A stretch of DNA of 26,970 bases from NCBI GenBank assembly GCA_000969725.1, contig JXSR01S003910.1. One strand, 5' to 3'. The notes below the pieces were generated by a model. That model worked only from the letters and a program-made list of their open reading frames with translations, did not search any database and was not told the origin of the DNA. The DNA is from Ophiothrix spiculata. Taxonomy: Eukaryota > Echinodermata > Ophiuroidea > Amphilepidida > Ophiotrichidae. Positions 25,341-26,970 of the stretch are shown one piece after another (position 1 is the first letter of the stretch; each line of letters opens with the position of its first letter). Made by a program: the position numbers and the translations under genes.

Positions 25341-26628
25341 ATTAAGTTTAAAAAAGCGTGTTAAGTGAATTGATTTTAAAGTGAATGAAAGAAATAACAA
25401 GGTAAATGAATTGTTTGACATTTTCTAGTCAATACAGCTGTGGATGTGGCTACATTCAACAACATGCAGCCACATAGTCTTTTTAACCCACCATTGCTTT
25501 GCATGCACACAAACTAAGTATTTATTATTATCTTTCTAGAAATGATATATAGAATTTACCATGGAATTAAAAAATAAAAACATCAACAAGGTTGATAAAT
25601 TTTTGCGACACTAGTTTTTAAGAATGTTATGATAAAAATATAAAACATTGAAATACAACTTTATAATAACCTTTAAAAAACAATCACGTTATAGACCGAC
25701 CTACACTGACGTCACTAATTACCACAAAATTGAAGGATATCGTCTTGACTACAAAATGGTGGACTTCATCTTCCAAAAGTTTTCAATTAAAAATCTCAAA
25801 AAATTGATCATCTTGGCACATCATTTGAGACTTGCCAGTAAAACAATGTATTCTATTACCTTTCTGATATACTGGTTTCAAAATATAACAAGTATTTACT
25901 TTAAAAAATCACAATTTACCTGATCGAACGCAACACATGGAAAGGGGAAAGTTTGATTTGTTTACGTTCGTCACGACTGTAGTACAATACTACGATCATA
26001 ACGGCTACGAACAATGACCGCTACTGATGTATGCTACGTCCAGGAAGTTGAGTCTGAATAAGAGATAAATCACCCGGATGCGTAGATGGCTCTATGGTAA
26101 ATAATGATGCTGCAAAATTGAAATTCTTGCACAATAAGAGAACAAACACATCAAAACTCAACCGGCAGTTGACTACCTAGAACTACTGGTTCTAGGCAGT
26201 TGCTATTTTTATGAACAATGGCAACATCTCAGATTGCAAGTTCTAGGGGGTCATCTGCCGGTTGGGTTTTGAAGTGATCCTTAGAATACCTTATATCTTG
26301 GATATTTCTTCTCAAGAAAAGATCGACTTGAAAAAATATTTCCTTTTTTCCTACAGAGATAACAATGTCATCGTTAGACAAAGACCAGGCATCAAAGTTT
26401 GTGATCCACGCAGTCCAAATCCAACATCAATCAGCATATAGAAATAGTGAATTCTACAAGTTTCTTTCGTTACAAGAGTTAGGCCAAGTCCACCACAGTT
26501 TCTCTGTGGTAGAAGGCTTAACGTTAGAGTTAGTTGTAGCCAAGTGGTGGGCGAGTTTAGGCAAAACCAAAGTCTCCTATAAAATTGTGTTTCATGGACT
26601 AGCACCAAATCAAAGAACATTACAAATG
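883..26628 (+). CDS. TPP2: Tripeptidyl peptidase II, 14 internal exons (partial at both ends)
   Basis: TPP2 is a very large cytosolic serine exopeptidase of subtilisin family S8 that removes tripeptides from N-termini of peptides, largely downstream of the proteasome. Join: 883-978, 2442-2549, 3801-3925, 4483-4580, 6268-6488, 7377-7453, 8684-8811, 10477-10576, 11941-12074, 13319-13449, 15543-15714, 16719-16876, 25082-25265, 26357-26628. All introns are GT-AG, all phases match, and 668 codons read without a stop. Visible motifs are HGTH with the catalytic His (6339-6341), AGNNG with the oxyanion Asn (8751-8753), and GTSMSSP with the catalytic Ser (12041-12043). The His-Asn-Ser spacing of 98 and 87 residues equals the human spacing as I recall it. 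The window covers roughly human residues 98-765. The N-terminal exons with the catalytic Asp and the C-terminal part lie outside. A Toll-like receptor is nested antisense in intron 12. Confidence 0.96.
943..1610 (+). repeat. Degenerate minisatellite seeded by the exon 1 3' end and donor
   Basis: The unit covers the last ~36 bases of exon 1 plus the intron start (ttgtatccaaaaggtct ... gcatacaggtatgtcagcct). Imperfect copies begin near 1014, 1410 and 1474, and a fourth, clear only in its 3' half, has ataggtatgtcagcctgatg at 1564-1583. Spacing is about 61-72 bp apart from a MITE insertion at 1092-1406 that splits the array. Confidence 0.7.
1092..1406. mobile_element. MITE with AGGCC ends
   Basis: Terminal inverted repeats of ~30 bp: aggccaaaaaaagttgttga... 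at 1092 and ...tcaacaactttgttttaggcct ending at 1406. A ggtcggtcggtcgg motif near one end resembles the inner part of the elements at 7943 and 19449. No coding capacity. Confidence 0.8.
1611..2441. other. Rest of intron 1, nothing recognised
   Basis: AT-rich intron sequence without a supported ORF, RNA or clear inverted repeat. It ends in the acceptor of TPP2 exon 2. Confidence 0.5.
2442..2549 (+). CDS. TPP2: TPP2 exon 2 of window
   Basis: Thirty-six codons containing [15 protein letters not shown], close to human [15 protein letters not shown]. Acceptor aatgcacag, donor cct|gtaagt, phase 0 at both ends. Confidence 0.94.
2640..3355 (-). mobile_element. Pair of SINE-like repeats with tRNA B-box-like sites
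   Basis: Two diverged copies lie head to tail (about 2720-2900 and 3045-3355). They share ctctaccartaa, an 'aattt/gattt-gttgcccc / gcagccc' stretch and cttcccgtc/tttcccgtc blocks. On the minus strand copy one contains GGTTCAAATCC (2788-2798), which fits the pol III B box, followed downstream by gatggggcaac; copy two has a degraded form at 3096-3106. I could not place an A box with certainty. Confidence 0.45.
3179..3321. mobile_element. TA-flanked MITE inserted in a SINE-like copy
   Basis: A perfect 20-bp inverted repeat, atatcgagggttgagagcca (3176-3195), is mirrored at 3305-3324, with further inner inverted repeats. The related repeat at 2866-2895 lacks this insert and reads ggtctgtacgctgaac across the site, so it serves as an empty site and supports a TA target duplication. 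Confidence 0.8.
3471..3683. mobile_element. MITE, 213 bp with perfect 20-bp ends
   Basis: The 20-mer aggtgcatttacactgtgac at 3471-3490 is exactly reverse-complemented at 3664-3683. No coding capacity. It lies in intron 2 about 120 bp before exon 3. Confidence 0.85.
3801..3925 (+). CDS. TPP2: TPP2 exon 3 of window
   Basis: Encodes D-D-K-L-A-R... followed by [18 protein letters not shown], matching the human motif [12 protein letters not shown]. Acceptor ttgtctttag, donor ggag|gtaagt. It ends two bases into an Arg codon (phase 2). Confidence 0.94.
4483..4580 (+). CDS. TPP2: TPP2 exon 4 of window
   Basis: Completes the Arg codon and encodes [16 protein letters not shown]...[10 protein letters not shown], aligned with human ACIDSNEDGDLSKSTV. 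Acceptor tcaattacag, donor tcag|gtgaga. It ends one base into an Asp codon. Confidence 0.92.
4581..4980. other. Start of intron 4, no gene seen
   Basis: AT-rich intron. A short inverted pair, gcgtgttcacac (~4599) and agtgtgaacgc (~4669), suggests an old MITE remnant, but ends could not be defined. Confidence 0.4.
4991..6000. mobile_element. 1-kb foldback element with 9-bp target duplication
   Basis: Both ends are long arms of loosely repeated ttcgtccgct / attttgtccgct units in opposite orientation (about 4991-5260 and 5775-6000). The outermost parts align as cctcgtttagtccgct and ccttgtttcgtccgct. Identical flanks ccttgatat at 4982-4990 and 6001-6009 look like a 9-bp target-site duplication, a length typical of Mutator-like elements. 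The AT-rich centre has no transposase. Confidence 0.8.
6141..6253. mobile_element. MITE with AGGC ends beside the exon 5 acceptor
   Basis: The left end carries aaaaatttattggacagtgt and the right end its near-perfect inverse (acattgtccaataaattttt). Internal attgtttgtaaatgca is shared with the element at 8902-9024. It ends 14 bp before TPP2 exon 5, so its T-rich terminus forms most of the polypyrimidine tract. Confidence 0.85.
6268..6488 (+). CDS. TPP2: TPP2 exon 5 of window, catalytic His
   Basis: Encodes [13 protein letters not shown], then [15 protein letters not shown], then [21 protein letters not shown] and [10 protein letters not shown]. The first His of HGTH (6339-6341) is the subtilisin catalytic histidine. 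The acceptor is tcactccag. Its upstream pyrimidine tract lies partly in the end of a MITE (6141-6253). Donor gcg|gtaagt, phase 0. Confidence 0.96.
6513..6676. mobile_element. 164-bp MITE with hAT-like ends
   Basis: Ends cagggatgtaac (6513-6524) and gttacatctctg (6665-6676) are inverse with one mismatch. Identical tatatt flanks at 6507-6512 and 6677-6682 mark the insertion. The inside is built of ttcaggaaatt motifs. It begins 24 bp after exon 5. Confidence 0.8.
6780..6796 (+). repeat. Homopolymer C17
   Basis: Run of 17 C in intron 5; its length is likely uncertain in the assembly. Confidence 0.9.
6797..7376. other. Rest of intron 5, nothing recognised
   Basis: AT-rich. Two overlapping ORFs of about 70 codons (7073-7322) show no family features and lie in the intron. 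The T-rich tract ending at 7376 is the exon 6 acceptor. Confidence 0.5.
7377..7453 (+). CDS. TPP2: TPP2 exon 6 of window
   Basis: Encodes [20 protein letters not shown] then NWPNSG, matching human DLVNYSYGEATHWPNSG. Acceptor ttttttttag, donor cagg|gtaagt. It ends two bases into a Gly codon. Confidence 0.95.
7484..7725. mobile_element. Foldback MITE with near-perfect central hairpin
   Basis: The centre is a hairpin of 25/26 bp: ggctcttgaaatggttcttc... (7588-7612) against ...gaagaaccatttgcaagagcc (to 7645), with one extra base and a 7-base loop. Outer arms (caatggctgccatatgttat near 7502 and aaaatggcagctattgc near 7692) extend the palindrome to about 240 bp. Confidence 0.75.
7943..8202. mobile_element. 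MITE with AGGCC ends, 'TTGTTATGTTGCCCTC' family
   Basis: Starts aggccaaacaaaaataaatt followed by gttatgttgccctca and ends gagggcaacacaacaattaa ... gacct. Inside are gcacccaattt/aaattgggtg-type inverted segments. The same family recurs at ~18690-18840 and 19449-19710. Confidence 0.85.
8203..8683. other. End of intron 6, nothing recognised
   Basis: AT-rich intron sequence without a supported ORF or repeat; it ends in the exon 7 acceptor. Confidence 0.5.
8684..8811 (+). CDS. TPP2: TPP2 exon 7 of window, oxyanion-hole Asn
   Basis: Encodes [20 protein letters not shown] then [20 protein letters not shown]. The Asn at 8751-8753 is the expected oxyanion-hole residue. Acceptor attacag, donor atag|gtgggt. 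It ends one base into a Gly codon. Confidence 0.95.
8902..9024. mobile_element. MITE with AGGCC ends, second copy of the 6141 family
   Basis: Starts aggccaaacaatagtttatt and ends aatgaattattgtttggcct. It shares attggacagt and attgtttgtaaatgca with the element at 6141-6253. It begins about 90 bp after exon 7. Confidence 0.85.
9025..10133. other. Intron 7 middle, no confident gene
   Basis: Contains opposite-strand ORFs at 9440-9778 (minus, 112 codons) and 9510-9749 (plus, 79 codons) that overlap each other and match no family I recognise. A minus-strand stretch near 10015-10100 reads like a non-LTR retrotransposon 3' tail (ccctcaataaagaaataata). An (AT)n run lies near 9180. Confidence 0.4.
10134..10345. 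mobile_element. hAT-type MITE, copy A
   Basis: Perfect 17-bp terminal inverted repeats: cagtgtttccgctaagg (10134-10150) and ccttagcggaaacactg (10329-10345). Flanks tatatcat and tatagcat agree at 7 of 8 bases, as expected for the 8-bp hAT target duplication. Two related copies lie at 17185 and 24717. Confidence 0.9.
10477..10576 (+). CDS. TPP2: TPP2 exon 8 of window
   Basis: Encodes [20 protein letters not shown] and YTWSSRGP, nearly identical to the human segment. Acceptor tatcttacag, donor ccaag|gtgagt. It ends two bases into a Ser codon. Confidence 0.95.
10577..11363. other. Start of intron 8, nothing recognised
   Basis: AT-rich intron sequence; no supported ORF, RNA or repeat ends. Confidence 0.5.
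11365..11645. mobile_element. 281-bp MITE
   Basis: Ends gtggtcgatttcacta (11365-11380) and tagtgaaatcgaccac (11630-11645) are perfect inverse repeats. Inside are repeated gcgatgcatcg/gcaatgcgtc motifs, which explain the spurious ORFs at 11391-11672. Confidence 0.85.
11725..11880. mobile_element. 156-bp MITE just before exon 9
   Basis: Left end tacccatgatatactagcaa ... gcatctaa is inverse to the right end ttagatgcatcttgctgg ... catgggcatt with a few mismatches. It ends 60 bp before TPP2 exon 9. Confidence 0.75.
11941..12074 (+). CDS. TPP2: TPP2 exon 9 of window, catalytic Ser
   Basis: Encodes [20 protein letters not shown], then [20 protein letters not shown]. The Ser of GTS at 12041-12043 is the subtilisin nucleophile. 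Acceptor ttgttcacag, donor atag|gtaagc. It ends one base into an Ala codon. Confidence 0.96.
12122..12166 (+). repeat. (AGT)15 microsatellite
   Basis: Fifteen AGT units, followed directly by aagccaaagttttaaattcg, the 3' end of a minus-strand retrotransposon. The triplet array is probably that element's 3' tail. Confidence 0.9.
12167..12244 (-). mobile_element. 3' end fragment of an RTE/CR1-like retrotransposon
   Basis: ggttttatccccgtcacagg and the following ~50 bases also occur at 14458-14510, at the 3' end of the larger minus-strand element there. On the minus strand this fragment ends in (CTA/TAC)n. Confidence 0.7.
12298..12660. mobile_element. MITE with AGGC ends
   Basis: Left arm aggcaaaaccaaaaaacaag then tttgtttcctgtggg; right arm cccacaggaaacaaacttgt then a T-rich end ttttttgcct. 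Inner 363 bp are AT-rich and without coding capacity. Confidence 0.8.
12661..13318. other. End of intron 9 with a spaced 25-bp repeat
   Basis: No gene. Three copies of tataga(t/c)cgg/gataggtgatgcgct-like sequence lie near 12942, 12996 and 13028 (consensus tatagaycggtatgtgatgcgct). The rest is AT-rich; it ends in the exon 10 acceptor. Confidence 0.5.
13319..13449 (+). CDS. TPP2: TPP2 exon 10 of window
   Basis: Encodes [31 protein letters not shown] and QGYGLIQ, matching human ILSGLKANNIDYTVHSVRRA and the following GHGIIQ. Acceptor ttctgcag, donor cag|gtaaga, phase 0. Confidence 0.95.
13497..14049 (+). mobile_element. Non-LTR retrotransposon ORF2 C-terminus, 5'-truncated
   Basis: From about 13503 the plus strand reads [20 protein letters not shown], then [20 protein letters not shown] and [20 protein letters not shown] up to a stop at 13893-13895. 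The [11 protein letters not shown] and S...L..FK motifs are typical of CR1/Jockey-type reverse-transcriptase tails. A 3' UTR ending in aaataaataaaataaa follows. Confidence 0.8.
14050..14443 (+). mobile_element. Second non-LTR retrotransposon 3' end
   Basis: Reads [20 protein letters not shown], then ...[20 protein letters not shown] to a stop at 14273-14275. The L..RRE..C..FAK motif is typical of the C-terminal end of non-LTR ORF2. The 3' UTR ends in aataaa and a tctgaatctgaatc tail. The direct repeat aatca at 13492-13496 and 14439-14443 may bound the nested block. Confidence 0.75.
14950..15542. repeat. Rest of intron 10, old repeat remnants
   Basis: No gene. ttgaattcttcagaagag occurs twice (15003 and 15136). 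The stretch ~15190-15440 (ccccaaactccaaacgc ... agtcaaaatat ... gaaaacctaaaaa) is a diverged relative of ~19165-19400. Homopolymers G10 and T10 occur near 15040. Confidence 0.5.
15543..15714 (+). CDS. TPP2: TPP2 exon 11 of window
   Basis: Encodes [13 protein letters not shown], then [20 protein letters not shown] and IDPVYAEEI, matching human VDKAYDYLVQ and NNRGIYLRD. Acceptor atattacag, donor atag|gtaagc. It ends one base into an Ala codon. A broken partial copy of its 3' portion follows in the next intron. Confidence 0.93.
15724..16063 (+). pseudogene. Broken partial copy of TPP2 exon 11
   Basis: 15724-15753 reads [10 protein letters not shown] like exon 11 (15588-15617), with five differences, all synonymous. 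After a 2-base length change, 58 bases (15770-15827) are identical to 15632-15689. A ~209-bp insert (15828-16036) follows, then 16039-16063 repeats the exon end and donor (gatcccgtgtatgcagaaga ... atag|gtagg) with two synonymous changes. The length change shifts the frame, so it cannot replace exon 11. Confidence 0.85.
15828..16036. mobile_element. MITE inserted in the exon 11 copy
   Basis: The ends atttaactcaaggttgtttt... and ...gaaaaacaacattgagatgt acttaa are imperfect inverse repeats. Exon 11 reads actatagatcc across the site; here ta flanks both sides of the insert, which fits a TA target duplication. Confidence 0.7.
16126..16405. mobile_element. MITE with perfect 24-bp ends
   Basis: The 24 bases at 16126-16149 (ttttactatacctcataaat...) are exactly reverse-complemented at 16382-16405. 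The inside includes a short direct repeat, actatcgcaccccc. No coding capacity. Confidence 0.85.
16404..16573. repeat. Long imperfect palindrome, ~80-bp arms
   Basis: acaaatacaacatggt (from 16405) is inverse to accatgttgtatttgt (to ~16572). Within it ctgatccctcagtgttggat is inverse to atccaatacctcgggatcag, around a centre near ccgcttcgcgtcgg. It abuts the MITE at 16126-16405. Confidence 0.8.
16719..16876 (+). CDS. TPP2: TPP2 exon 12 of window
   Basis: Encodes [30 protein letters not shown] and [14 protein letters not shown], matching human SWVQCPSHLELMN and VDPRGLREGLHYTE. Acceptor gtcttgcag, donor gag|gtgagt, phase 0. A 50-bp partial copy begins nine bases after the exon. Confidence 0.94.
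16886..16935 (+). pseudogene. Partial copy of TPP2 exon 12 (5' piece)
   Basis: These 50 bases match exon 12 at 16764-16813 in 44 positions. In the exon frame they read [16 protein letters not shown] against [16 protein letters not shown]. Four of six differences are synonymous. It starts nine bases after the exon donor. A further 21-base piece (agaagactaccagaaggggt...) at 18017-18037 matches the exon 3' end in 20 of 21 bases. Confidence 0.85.
17185..17970. mobile_element. hAT-type MITE, copy B, split by a retrotransposon
   Basis: The left end cagcgtttctgctaagg and right end ...ggccttagcagag match copies A and C with mutations. gttgaagaggtg on the left and cacacattttcagaaac on the right are shared with copy C. 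A ~600-bp insert interrupts it. Confidence 0.75.
17262..17860 (-). mobile_element. 5'-truncated non-LTR retrotransposon inside MITE copy B
   Basis: On the minus strand about 17846-17750 reads [20 protein letters not shown] then [11 protein letters not shown] and a stop, the standard W..L...I..S.SL..FK..LK end of non-LTR ORF2. The 3' UTR ends in aataaagattgattgattga (17282-17262), a typical tandem-repeat tail. Confidence 0.75.
18038..18690. other. Intron 12, no gene seen
   Basis: AT-rich, with a (TTTG)n run near 18118 and (GT)n near 18180. ORFs here are short and featureless. Confidence 0.5.
18690..18840. mobile_element. Truncated copy of the 7943/19449 MITE family
   Basis: Shares atgaaatttgggtgcatttt and gagggcaacacaacaattta with the other copies and ends in ggcct. 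The left terminus is missing. Confidence 0.75.
18841..19448. other. Region 3' of the TLR, old repeat
   Basis: No gene. About 19165-19400 is a diverged relative of 15190-15440. A minus-strand AATAAA (19285-19280) lies about 425 bp past the TLR stop and could serve as its polyadenylation signal, but this is weak. Confidence 0.4.
19449..19710. mobile_element. MITE with AGGCC ends abutting the TLR stop codon
   Basis: Starts aggccaagaaaaaaaaattg then ttatgttgccctcaa; ends gagggcaacacaacaatttt ... gcct. Direct repeats taca at 19445-19448 and 19711-19714 are the apparent target duplication. Its last base is the third base of the TLR stop codon on the minus strand. Confidence 0.85.
19710..22325 (-). 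CDS. Toll-like receptor, intronless, interrupted by one in-frame TAA
   Basis: An innate-immune receptor: a leucine-rich ectodomain recognises ligand and a cytoplasmic TIR domain recruits adaptors such as MyD88. The ATG at 22325 opens a hydrophobic signal peptide ([15 protein letters not shown]), then an N-terminal cap and roughly 19 LRRs (e.g. [37 protein letters not shown]). A single C-terminal cap (NPFTCTCEI...C...C) precedes a transmembrane helix near residues 664-688. The TIR domain (about 715-860) carries YNAYVAYN, the BB-loop RDFMPG and a final FW. One cap next to the membrane fits the vertebrate-like single-cap type. Of 872 codons, 870 are sense; a TAA at 21602-21600 splits 241 and 629 codons in the same frame, with no frameshift. 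The gene could be a young pseudogene, a null allele or a base error. It lies antisense in TPP2 intron 12. Confidence 0.9.
21600..21602 (-). other. In-frame premature stop (TAA) in the TLR ectodomain
   Basis: The minus strand reads GAT ATG TAA CCC GCT CTC GGA TCT ATG. The frame is the same on both sides and the LRR pattern resumes just after it. Only this codon separates the signal peptide and first LRRs from the remaining LRRs, membrane helix and TIR domain. A restart at the downstream Met (21584) would lack a signal peptide. Confidence 0.9.
22326..24716. other. Region 5' of the TLR within TPP2 intron 12
   Basis: No confident gene. On the minus strand a pyrimidine-rich ttttatttttcaactag lies just before the TLR ATG and might be an acceptor for a 5' UTR exon. 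Two minus-strand ORFs (23100-22870, 76 codons; 23621-23427, 64 codons) share a PEGF motif but match nothing I know. A GT/C-rich stretch lies at 23690-23760. Confidence 0.4.
24717..24931. mobile_element. hAT-type MITE, copy C
   Basis: Ends cagtgttcccactaagg and cctacttagtaatactg are degraded versions of copy A's. Flanks ttgcatac (24709-24716) and atgcatac (24932-24939) agree in 7 of 8 bases. Confidence 0.85.
25082..25265 (+). CDS. TPP2: TPP2 exon 13 of window
   Basis: Encodes [20 protein letters not shown], then [20 protein letters not shown], matching human GPLFRVPI and [20 protein letters not shown]. Acceptor ttgttttcag, donor gcag|gtaagt. It ends one base into a Glu codon. It is separated from exon 12 by the 8.2-kb intron that holds the Toll-like receptor. 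Confidence 0.94.
25302..25336 (+). repeat. Homopolymer T35
   Basis: Thirty-five consecutive T just after TPP2 exon 13; it may be a retroposed poly(A) tail on the minus strand or simple slippage. Confidence 0.9.
25337..26150. other. Intron 13, nothing recognised
   Basis: AT-rich intron with one featureless 91-codon ORF (25648-25923). Confidence 0.5.
26151..26272. mobile_element. 122-bp MITE
   Basis: Ends tcaaaactcaaccggcag (26151-26168) and ctgccggttgggttttga (26255-26272) are inverse at 17 of 18 positions. An inner palindrome, cctagaactactggttctagg, lies near 26177. It ends 84 bp before TPP2 exon 14. Confidence 0.8.
26357..26628 (+). CDS. TPP2: TPP2 exon 14 of window
   Basis: Encodes [35 protein letters not shown] and YKIVFHG, matching human KFVLHAVQLVKQRAYRSHEF and ARWWASL. 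Acceptor tcctacag, donor atg|gtgagt, phase 0. The next exon is not found in the last 342 bases. Confidence 0.94.
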
Positions 26629-26970
26629 GTGAGTTTTTTTGCAATTATTTATAATGGCAGAGTTTGAGGAAATAAAATTGTTAATCTAGAAAAATAAAAA
26701 TTGGACTATTTCTCAACTCCCCCATCTTGCCATCTACTTATAAAAATATAATTCTTAGATACCAGATCCCACTTTTACAATTATTGCAATCTGACGGTAG
26801 CACTAACAGCTACAGTGTCCTGCACAGAAATTGTTGAAAATTTAACGGAATGTGAGTTTTTTTGCAATTTTTTATGATGTTGGCAAAGTCTTGAGGAAGT
26901 GTTGTTTTAAATTTAGAAAAATAATAACTAGACTATATCTCAACTCCCCATCTCGCTATCTACTTTTAAA
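26629..26970 (+). repeat. Tandem duplication of the intron start after exon 14
   Basis: gtgagttttttttgcaatta and the ~115 bases after it (26629-26749) recur at 26852-26970 (e.g. ctcaactcccc, catct.gc.atctactt), an offset of about 223 bp with many mismatches. The repeat runs to the window edge. Confidence 0.75.

Noticed and set aside
26760-26851. Candidate TPP2 exon between tcttag and gtgagt
   Set aside because: No frame matches the TPP2 sequence expected there, and two of the three frames contain stops.

Overview
This is a window of an AT-rich animal genome, with spliced GT-AG genes, introns of about 0.6-8 kb and many small inverted-repeat transposons. A vertebrate-style Toll-like receptor, tripeptidyl peptidase II and this repeat load suggest a marine invertebrate, probably a non-vertebrate deuterostome (echinoderm, hemichordate or cephalochordate). 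The species cannot be fixed from the sequence alone.

The plus strand carries the middle of one gene, TPP2 (tripeptidyl peptidase II, a subtilisin-family S8 giant cytosolic exopeptidase). Fourteen exons between 883 and 26628 join in phase without a stop, giving 2004 coding bases (668 codons). The catalytic His, oxyanion-hole Asn and catalytic Ser are present. Their spacing matches human TPP2 exactly (His264, Asn362, Ser449, quoted from memory). The first exons, with the catalytic Asp, lie upstream of the window, and the C-terminal third lies downstream.

Intron 12 (16877-25081) is 8.2 kb and holds a second gene on the opposite strand: an intronless Toll-like receptor (22325 down to 19710) with signal peptide, leucine-rich repeats, cysteine-rich cap, transmembrane helix and TIR domain. 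A single in-frame TAA interrupts it in the ectodomain; otherwise the frame is open for 870 codons. A short transposon sits exactly on its terminal stop codon.

The remaining intron sequence is largely mobile DNA: several MITE families (one set shares AGGC(C)/(G)GCCT ends, another has hAT-like ends and imperfect 8-bp target duplications), a 1-kb foldback element with a 9-bp target duplication, a candidate tRNA-derived SINE pair, and truncated non-LTR retrotransposons, some nested. One MITE ends 14 bp before a TPP2 exon and supplies much of its pyrimidine tract.

The most unusual signal is that pieces of TPP2 exons recur just inside the following intron. The 3' end of exon 1 with its splice donor forms a degenerate minisatellite. 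Exons 11 and 12 each have a broken partial copy immediately downstream, and most differences in those copies are synonymous. I see no CRISPR, structural RNA gene or new multi-gene system.
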